Assembly: GCA_945862505.1 (NCBI GenBank)
Contig: CAMAYJ010000005.1
Span: 1-64,000, forward strand
Reading direction: 5' to 3'
Origin: Bifidobacterium breve
GTDB lineage: Bacteria; Actinomycetota; Acidimicrobiia; Acidimicrobiales; Acidimicrobilacustridaceae
Length of the DNA stretch: 64,000 bases
Position numbers and translations under genes: made by a program. Positions 57,656 through 64,000 of this stretch are shown here, piece after piece. The notes beneath the pieces were generated by a model. The model was given only the letters and a program-made list of their open reading frames with translations. It was not told the DNA's origin and did no database searches. The number at the start of each line of letters is the position of its first letter. Within the stretch, counting starts at the first letter, position 1.

Positions 57656-59452
57656 TCAACTCTCTCGTTGCTGGGTCGTTCCAGTGAGTGATCCATTATC
57701 GCGCCATTCGCGCAGGATGTCTCCGTATTCAGTGGGGGCGCCAAAGTACATGCCTGATTGACGTGATCGATCGTCAGGCATGCCTTCTTTGTTGTAGTAG
57801 CCGGGAGTGCAGTTGGCGGAGCTTTCGGCCGAGCCTTGGTTTCGGAGAACGATGGTTTCGACCCAAGCGGCTTCAGCCTCTTCGGTGGCTTCGATCGGGC
57901 CGAGTTGGTGAGTGAGTGCCTCGTTGATCAACCATGCCGAATGTGTTGCTTGGATCTCGATCAGATAGGGGAAGTTCACGGTGAATCCCGCCTGGGCGAT
58001 GGACTGCATGAAGAGATTGGGGAATCCGTTGAGAAGGAGTCCGTGATACGTGCGTACTCCGTCTTCCCAAGCTTCGCTGAGGCTCTCGCCAGTTCGCCCG
58101 TAAATCTCGAAACCGGTGCGGTGGGCATAGTCGGTTCCTACTTCGAATCCGGTGCTGTAGATCAAGCAGTCGAGTTCGTGTTCGATGCCGTTGACCACAA
58201 CTCCGGTTTCGGTGATTCGCTCAACACCTTTTCCATCGGTGTCGACGAGCCTGACGTTGTCTCGATTAAAGCTCTGCAGGTATTCGTCGTGAAAGCAAGG
58301 ACGTTTGCAGAATTGTCGGTACCAAGGTTTCAATGCTTCGGCGGTGGCTGCGTCGTCGACAAGTTCGTCAACTCGTGCCCGGACCTCTTCCATCTTGGTG
58401 AAATCCGCGATCTCCATTGTCTTCGCGAGTTCTTCAGGGCTGAGGCCTGAGGTGTTATTGAGACGCATGGCGAGGAGTTTCTTGGTGATGCTTGTCCACG
58501 CATCATCGACAAGGTCTTCTTCGACGATTCCTCCAGCGGTGAGGATCTGAAAGTTCTCTATCCGTTCTCGTTGCCATCCCGGTGTGAGCGAATCAACCCA
58601 AGTTGGGTCGGTTTCTCGATTGGCACGCACATCCACTGATGATGGCGTTCGTTGGAAAACAAAGAGTTCCTGTGAATCTCGACCGAGGTGGGGGATGCAT
58701 TGAACGGCGGTCGCACCGGTTCCGATGATGCCGACTCGTTTGTCAGTCAACCCTGAAAGGCCACCGTGAGAATCGCCACCGGTGTAGGCGAAATCCCACC
58801 GACTCGTGTGGAAGGTGTGTCCCTTGAACGATTCAATGCCGGGGATCCCAGGAAGTTTTGGTTTCTGAAGATGTCCGGTGGCGAGGGAAACGAACTTTGC
58901 TTTGAAACAGTCGCCACGGTTGGTGGTGATGACCCAGCGTTCACCGTCTTCATCCCATCGCATGTCCGAAATTTCTGTTTGAAACAGTGCATGGCGGTAG
59001 AGATCGAACTTCGTGGCGATTCGTTGGCAATGCTCGAAGATCTCGTCGCCTTTGCTGTATTTCTCTTTCGGCATGTAGCCGGTTTCTTCAAGTAATGGCA
59101 TGTAGATGTAGGACTCAACATCGCAAGCCACGCCCGGGTACCGATTCCAGTACCAGGTTCCGCCGACGTCAGCGGCTTTGTCGATGAGCCTGATCTTGTC
59201 TACGCCGAGTTCGCGAAGACGCGCTCCGGTGAGGAGTCCGCCAAACCCTGCGCCAACGAGCGCAACATCGACCTCGTCGAAGAGAGGATCGCGCTCAATG
59301 ATTTCTTCCGCCCATGGATCGCGCGCGTAACTCTCGAAACTTCCAGATGTCTCGAGGTATTGGTCAATGCCGTCGGCCCGGAGTCGGCGTTCGCGTTCGG
59401 CGCTATACCGAGCTCGTAGTTGATCGACGTCCAATGCTGAAGAATCGCTCAT
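57656..59452 (-). CDS. Flavin-containing Baeyer-Villiger-type monooxygenase
   Basis: VALVGAGFGGLLTGARLRELG (GxGxxG), GGTWYWNRYPGVACDVESYIY, BVMO fingerprint-like FKGHTFHTSRWD, VGIIGTGATAVQ. Confidence 0.9.
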   Translation of the reverse strand: MSDSSALDVDQLRARYSAERERRLRADGIDQYLETSGSFESYARDPWAEEIIERDPLFDEVDVALVGAGFGGLLTGARLRELGVDKIRLIDKAADVGGTWYWNRYPGVACDVESYIYMPLLEETGYMPKEKYSKGDEIFEHCQRIATKFDLYRHALFQTEISDMRWDEDGERWVITTNRGDCFKAKFVSLATGHLQKPKLPGIPGIESFKGHTFHTSRWDFAYTGGDSHGGLSGLTDKRVGIIGTGATAVQCIPHLGRDSQELFVFQRTPSSVDVRANRETDPTWVDSLTPGWQRERIENFQILTAGGIVEEDLVDDAWTSITKKLLAMRLNNTSGLSPEELAKTMEIADFTKMEEVRARVDELVDDAATAEALKPWYRQFCKRPCFHDEYLQSFNRDNVRLVDTDGKGVERITETGVVVNGIEHELDCLIYSTGFEVGTDYAHRTGFEIYGRTGESLSEAWEDGVRTYHGLLLNGFPNLFMQSIAQAGFTVNFPYLIEIQATHSAWLINEALTHQLGPIEATEEAEAAWVETIVLRNQGSAESSANCTPGYYNKEGMPDDRSRQSGMYFGAPTEYGDILREWRDNGSLTGTTQQRES

Positions 59453-59482
59453 GATCCACCCCCAAAGGGGAGGGTAGTGGAA

Positions 59483-61168
59483 TCAGTGTTTGATGGGTTG
59501 AAGAACTTTTCCGGGGTGAGCACCGGTCGAACCGCCATCGATCCAGGTTGGCACTCCGCCAGCGATGGTGGCGCGGAAACCCGCAGGAGCGCGAGTGAAG
59601 CGCCAAGTCCCGTGTGGAACGTCGTAGGCGCGTTCCTCGGCCCGAAGCTCAAGTTCTTCAAGACGAAACACCACAAGATCAGCGATCTTTCCTTGAGCAA
59701 TTACGCCGCGGTCGGTGAGACCAAAGAATTCGGCCGTGCGGCCAGTGAGGACATGGATCGCTTCTTCGATGCTGATGAGCCCAGCGTCACGGACGTAGTG
59801 GGTGAGTATGTAGAGATGTTCACCCGCGGCTGAGAAGAGTTGAAGGTGGGCGCCACTGTCGTTGATGTTGAACACCGTGTGCGGGTCACGAATGGCTCTC
59901 ACAACGTCGCGTTCGCTCAATCGTTCTGGGATACCCATCATCTGTGAGGCAAGACCATTGGCGACAACCCAATCGGCAAGCGCGTCGGAAACATGCAGTC
60001 CTGTCTGATCGGCGAGATCCTGCAACGAAATTCCGAGCGGACCGACCCCAGTTTCAGAGATCGTCAGAATCATCTCGTGAGGCCGATCGATTCTCGAAAG
60101 GCTTGACCGGGTTCGGTTATCCCAGTCGGTACGAGCCTTGTCGCGCCAAGTGGGGTCAGCCAATGTCGAAAGTTTCACATCGGTCGGACCGTTGATGACT
60201 TCGTTCCACGCAGGCACGCGTTGGAAGACGAGTGAACTCTCAAATCCGAAAAACGGCGCCAGCGGTTTGCAGTTGACCATTGGCCACATGTCGGCACCAT
60301 CAGCATTGAGTTGTTCGTGAAGTTCCCACCATTCCGCTTGACGATCTGCATCACGCTCGTTGAAAGGAATGCCGGTGTACTGAGCGCGCACACCGCTTTC
60401 GCTAACGAGGGCACCGAATCGTCTGGCATCGACAATCGATAACTCGGTGTCGTTGAAGCGAGTAATCATCTGGACCGTTGCCGGCTTATGGAGCGCAACG
60501 ACACGGAAGAGCGCAAGGTATTCCTCGTCTTTAGCGAAAAAGCCAGGAACGAGACGGAGGGAGCGGTCCTTGTCGAAGTGGTTGATGCTCAACCCGAGCG
60601 CACCTGCGGCGAGGCCTTCATCAAGGACTGCGCACATCTCAGCGATTTCCGCCGAGGTCGCGGAGCGGGTCCACGCGTCGGCGCCCATAACCCAGGTGCG
60701 CAACGCGAGGTGTCCGAGGTATCCGGCGACATGAACTGCAGTCGGTTGTGTACGAAGCGCATCCATGTATTCGGGCCATGACTGCCACGACCAAGGGATC
60801 TCTTGTTCAAACGCCTTCAGGGGAAGGTCTTCAAGGAAACACAGGAGGTCAACAATTTCGTCACGTTGTTCGCCTTTGAGGGGAGCAATCGAGTTTCCGC
60901 AGTTACCAAACACCATGGAGGTATTTCCGTATGCGGGCAGGGGATCGAGTTCGGGGTTCCACCACATCGCGCCATCGAGGTGGGTATGGGTGTCAATGAT
61001 CCCGGGGGCAACGAGACAATCCGTCGCATCGATGATCGTTTCGCCTCGAGATGTGAGGTTTTGCCCTACTTCGGTGATGACGCCGTCCTTGACTCGAACA
61101 TCAGCCGTAAAGGTCGGTGCGCCTGTGCCGTCGACGACTGTGCCGCCTGTGATCAGTAGATCGTTCAT
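59483..61168 (-). CDS. Amidohydrolase family protein (N-acyl-D-amino-acid deacylase-like)
   Basis: MNDLLITGGTVVDGTGAPTFTADVRVKDGVITEVG...VAPGIIDTHTHLDGAMWWNPELDPLPAYGNTSMVFGNCGNSIAP. Confidence 0.88.
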   Translation of the reverse strand: MNDLLITGGTVVDGTGAPTFTADVRVKDGVITEVGQNLTSRGETIIDATDCLVAPGIIDTHTHLDGAMWWNPELDPLPAYGNTSMVFGNCGNSIAPLKGEQRDEIVDLLCFLEDLPLKAFEQEIPWSWQSWPEYMDALRTQPTAVHVAGYLGHLALRTWVMGADAWTRSATSAEIAEMCAVLDEGLAAGALGLSINHFDKDRSLRLVPGFFAKDEEYLALFRVVALHKPATVQMITRFNDTELSIVDARRFGALVSESGVRAQYTGIPFNERDADRQAEWWELHEQLNADGADMWPMVNCKPLAPFFGFESSLVFQRVPAWNEVINGPTDVKLSTLADPTWRDKARTDWDNRTRSSLSRIDRPHEMILTISETGVGPLGISLQDLADQTGLHVSDALADWVVANGLASQMMGIPERLSERDVVRAIRDPHTVFNINDSGAHLQLFSAAGEHLYILTHYVRDAGLISIEEAIHVLTGRTAEFFGLTDRGVIAQGKIADLVVFRLEELELRAEERAYDVPHGTWRFTRAPAGFRATIAGGVPTWIDGGSTGAHPGKVLQPIKH

Positions 61169-61246
61169 GGTTCCCCCTGTGTCTGGGTCGAATCTACCTT
61201 CGGAAACTCCTAGGCTCATCCTTGACATCTGCAGAGGAGAGTTGTT

Positions 61247-61762
61247 GTGACTGTTCATGATCGTCCGTTCGGCCGCCACTTTGAAGACTTCGAGGTGGGC
61301 GACGTCTACCGCCATTGGCCAGGGAAGACCATTACCGAAGCCGACGACCACCTTTTCTGCATGATCACCATGAACCACCACCCAACGCATACCAATAATT
61401 GGTTCGCCGAGAATGAGTCGCCGATGGGTCAACCACTTGTTGTCGGCAACCTCGTGTATTCGCTTGTACTGGGCATGAGTGTCCCCGATGTAAGCGGCGC
61501 AGCGATCGCCAACCTCGAAGTGGAATCGCTCAAGCACGCCAAGCCGACATTTCATGGAGACACGATTTACGCCGTCACCAAGGTTCTGGCCAAGAAGGAA
61601 ACCTCCGACGGTAAGCGCGGCATTGTGACTGTAGAGAGCAAAGGGATTAACCAGCGGTCTGAAGAGGTATGCGAATTTCGTCGCCGCGTCATGGTGTGGA
61701 AGCGCGAGTTCGCTCCGCAGCGTGGACTTCCATACGACGAAGACGTTTTCACTGAAGACTGA
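61247..61762 (+). CDS. MaoC family dehydratase (mesaconyl-CoA hydratase-type candidate)
   Basis: GRHFEDFEVGDVYRHWPGKTITEADDHLFCMITMNHHPTHTNNWFA...; GTG start. Confidence 0.85.
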   Translation: MTVHDRPFGRHFEDFEVGDVYRHWPGKTITEADDHLFCMITMNHHPTHTNNWFAENESPMGQPLVVGNLVYSLVLGMSVPDVSGAAIANLEVESLKHAKPTFHGDTIYAVTKVLAKKETSDGKRGIVTVESKGINQRSEEVCEFRRRVMVWKREFAPQRGLPYDEDVFTED

Positions 61763-61765
61763 TCA

Positions 61766-62647
61766 ATGCTTGGTTCGCCTGACGTCGAGGCGGTGCTCGC
61801 GTGGTCGGCAGGTCGACGAGATGAATTGCCGTGGAGGCAGACTCGCGATCCATGGGCTGTGCTTGTCTCGGAATTGATGCTCCAGCAGACACAGGTTTCG
61901 CGGGTCATTCCTCGGTGGCATCAATTTCTTGAGCGGTTTCCCACCGTCACGGCTTGTGCGCGTGCTCCTATTGGTGATGTCGTCACCGAGTGGGCGGGGC
62001 TTGGCTACAACCGCCGAGCCGTCAACCTCCACAGAACTGCTGTTGCGGTGGTCGAGAATCACGGTGGAGTCATTCCGAATGAACTCGACGCGTTGCTAGT
62101 GCTGCCGGGGCTGGGCCCGTACACCGCTCGGGCGGTACTGGCGTTTGCCTATGAACAAGACGTCGCGGTTGTGGACACAAACGTTGGCCGTATCCTCGCT
62201 CGACAGCGAGGCGAGCGGCTTACTGCACGTGTCGCTCAGACCTTCGCCGACGATGTTGTGCCCGTTGGTATGGGGTGGTCGTGGAATCAGGGGTTGCTCG
62301 ATCTGGGGGCACTTGTCTGCATGAAGCGCTCTCCCAGCTGCGACGTATGTCCAACTGCATTGACGTGTTCGTGGTTTGTTGGGGGTTCTGTTGAGCCAGA
62401 TCCTGCGATTGGTTCGGCCGCAGTCAGCAAAGGCCAATCAAAATTTGTTGGGTCGTTTCGTGAAGGTCGCGCGCGATTGCTCGATGTCTTGAGGACTGGC
62501 GTCGAGGTTTCGCCCAAAGAGTTTCGAGCCGCGTGCGGTTGGAACGATCGGGATGGCGGCGATCTCGACGCAGTTCGTGCCGCCGATTCTTTGGTTCGGG
62601 ATGGGTTAGCGATTGAGCGTAAGTACGGCGCTCTCGCGTTGCCCTGA
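61766..62647 (+). CDS. mutY: A/G-specific adenine glycosylase
   Basis: LPWRQTRDPWAVLVSELMLQQTQVSRVIPRW...LPGLGPYTARAVLAFA...VVDTNVGRIL; Fe-S motif CMKRSPSCDVCPTALTC (Cx6Cx2Cx5C). Confidence 0.94.
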   Translation: MLGSPDVEAVLAWSAGRRDELPWRQTRDPWAVLVSELMLQQTQVSRVIPRWHQFLERFPTVTACARAPIGDVVTEWAGLGYNRRAVNLHRTAVAVVENHGGVIPNELDALLVLPGLGPYTARAVLAFAYEQDVAVVDTNVGRILARQRGERLTARVAQTFADDVVPVGMGWSWNQGLLDLGALVCMKRSPSCDVCPTALTCSWFVGGSVEPDPAIGSAAVSKGQSKFVGSFREGRARLLDVLRTGVEVSPKEFRAACGWNDRDGGDLDAVRAADSLVRDGLAIERKYGALALP

Positions 62648-62650
62648 CAA

Positions 62651-63523
62651 TCAGAACTGAATGAAATCCAAAACCAGACGATTGAATTCTTCGGGTTTCT
62701 CGACCTGAGTGAAGTGTCCGGCTCCTTCAAGAATCACCGATTGTGATCCTGCGCTGAGTTCGGCGGCAACGTTTTCTGCAAACTCAACACCAACACATCC
62801 GTCATTTCGTCCGTGGATGTAGAGCGTTGGTTGCGGGGGTGGCGAACCGAGCACGTCCTGAATGTCTTGGTACGCAGATGACACTGGTTCGGTGCCCCAA
62901 GTCGCGCGGTAGTAACCGAGTGCAGCCGCGAGATTTTCTCGACTTCCGATCGAAGCACGGATGTGGCCCATGTCGACAGTTGCATCGTGACCAGGTGACC
63001 AGTCAGCCCAGAGTCGGTCAATGAACTCAAGGTCGTTCGCTGACACGACGTAATCGGAGAGACCAACCTGAAAGAAAAACATGTACCACGAGCGCTTGAG
63101 TTGGTCGTAGGTAGTCATCGCGGTTGCCATCGAAGCGGCGGGGGGAACAGCAGCGGTGACAACGCGCCGCCAGCGTTCAGGCGCGTAGGCCGCGGCACCG
63201 TACGTTGCCAGCGCTCCCCAGTCGTGTCCGATGATGACGGCATCACTGTCACCGCCGAGCGCTTCATGAAGTGCGGTGGCATCACGAGCGAGCGTGGCTA
63301 CGTGGTACTGGCCGTCGGTGGGAATCGAGGTGGGCGCATAACCCCGCATAAAGGGGGCGACGGCTCGGAAGCCCGCATCGGCGAGGGCGGGAAGGAGGTA
63401 TCGCCATCCATAAGCGGTATCGGGAAACCCGTGGAGGCAAAGGGCAAGCGGCCCTGAATCGCCGGCGGTGAGGCAGCCGTAGGTGAGTTCGCTTGTTTCG
63501 ATGGTGGTGGCGTTGATCTCCAT
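62651..63523 (-). CDS. Alpha/beta hydrolase (epoxide hydrolase-like)
   Basis: LALCLHGFPDTAYGWRYLLPAL...VIIGHDWGALATYG...ILEGAGHFTQVEKPEEFN. Confidence 0.88.
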   Translation of the reverse strand: MEINATTIETSELTYGCLTAGDSGPLALCLHGFPDTAYGWRYLLPALADAGFRAVAPFMRGYAPTSIPTDGQYHVATLARDATALHEALGGDSDAVIIGHDWGALATYGAAAYAPERWRRVVTAAVPPAASMATAMTTYDQLKRSWYMFFFQVGLSDYVVSANDLEFIDRLWADWSPGHDATVDMGHIRASIGSRENLAAALGYYRATWGTEPVSSAYQDIQDVLGSPPPQPTLYIHGRNDGCVGVEFAENVAAELSAGSQSVILEGAGHFTQVEKPEEFNRLVLDFIQF

Positions 63524-63635
63524 TTACCGAAGGTAGCGAGAATCGGGGAGGTGTGAGACATGTCACTAACCCTTCACTTCGTTTGGCCCTTGTCCTAGCG
63601 TTCCCAGTTCGTTCTTGCAGGGGAGGAGGTGGGCA

Positions 63636-64000
63636 GTGGAAATCACGTTCTACGGAGTGAGAGGTTCAACGCCGTGCGCCGGCGAAAGCACTTCGCGTTA
63701 CGGCGGGAACACCGCGAGCATTGTTCTTCGCGAAGAGGATTTCGATCCGATCCTCCTCGATCTCGGCACTGGCGTGCGTTACTTCGGTGCAGACCAGAAA
63801 CCCGGAGAAGAACTGCACGCCCACGCGTTAGTTACTCATCTGCACTGGGATCATGTGCAAGGCCTTCCATTCTGTCAGCCTCTACTTCTTGCCGGATCAA
63901 CCCTCGATGTTTACGGGCCGTCTCACGATGGCGTTGGTTTTGCTGAGGCATTCGACGATTTGATGCGGCCGCCATTTTTCCCGGTGACCCGTCAGGATCT
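63636..64000 (+). CDS. MBL fold metallo-hydrolase (RNase Z/PhnP-like), N-terminal part, runs off the window
   Basis: VEITFYGVRGSTPCAGESTSRYGGNTASIVLREEDFDPILLDLGTGVRYFG...ALVTHLHWDHVQGLPF; SD ggggaggagg. Confidence 0.85.
   Translation, partial: MEITFYGVRGSTPCAGESTSRYGGNTASIVLREEDFDPILLDLGTGVRYFGADQKPGEELHAHALVTHLHWDHVQGLPFCQPLLLAGSTLDVYGPSHDGVGFAEAFDDLMRPPFFPVTRQD

Overview
The 64 kb window looks like a chromosomal segment from a high-GC actinobacterium, possibly Acidimicrobiia-like; that placement is inference from gene content and order only. The backbone is housekeeping: ychF (3' end), DUF192, rsmI, metG, tatD, an Rpf-like transglycosylase, ksgA, ispE, bS22, tRNA-Gln, glmU, prs, rplY, pth, mfd, a PpiC/SurA-type lipoprotein, mazG, eno, a divIC/ftsB-like gene, DUF501 and ppx. 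As I remember it, this order matches the mycobacterial rsmI-to-ppx region closely. Accessory blocks interrupt it: (i) a SurE-like lipoprotein plus divergent LLM/SDR/enoyl-CoA hydratase and MBL/SDR/phosphotransferase genes (1.4-7.7 kb); (ii) a form II CO-dehydrogenase-like molybdenum hydroxylase cluster with its maturation genes (27.0-36.2 kb), inserted between divIC and DUF501; (iii) a catabolic region (41-63 kb) with acyl-CoA dehydrogenases, LLM oxidoreductases, ethanolamine ammonia-lyase (eutBC), a Chloroflexus-type malyl-CoA lyase, a methylsuccinyl-CoA dehydrogenase candidate, a BVMO, an amidohydrolase, a MaoC hydratase and mutY. There are two tRNAs: Gln-TTG (-) and Leu-TAA (+). I saw no CRISPR array, transposase, phage or recognisable defence system. 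The observations most worth follow-up are a GlmU that lacks its C-terminal acetyltransferase half, the apparent operon joining eutBC to ethylmalonyl-CoA-pathway-type genes, and the split, convergent layout of the CO-dehydrogenase-like cluster. No clearly new biological system is proven by sequence alone.
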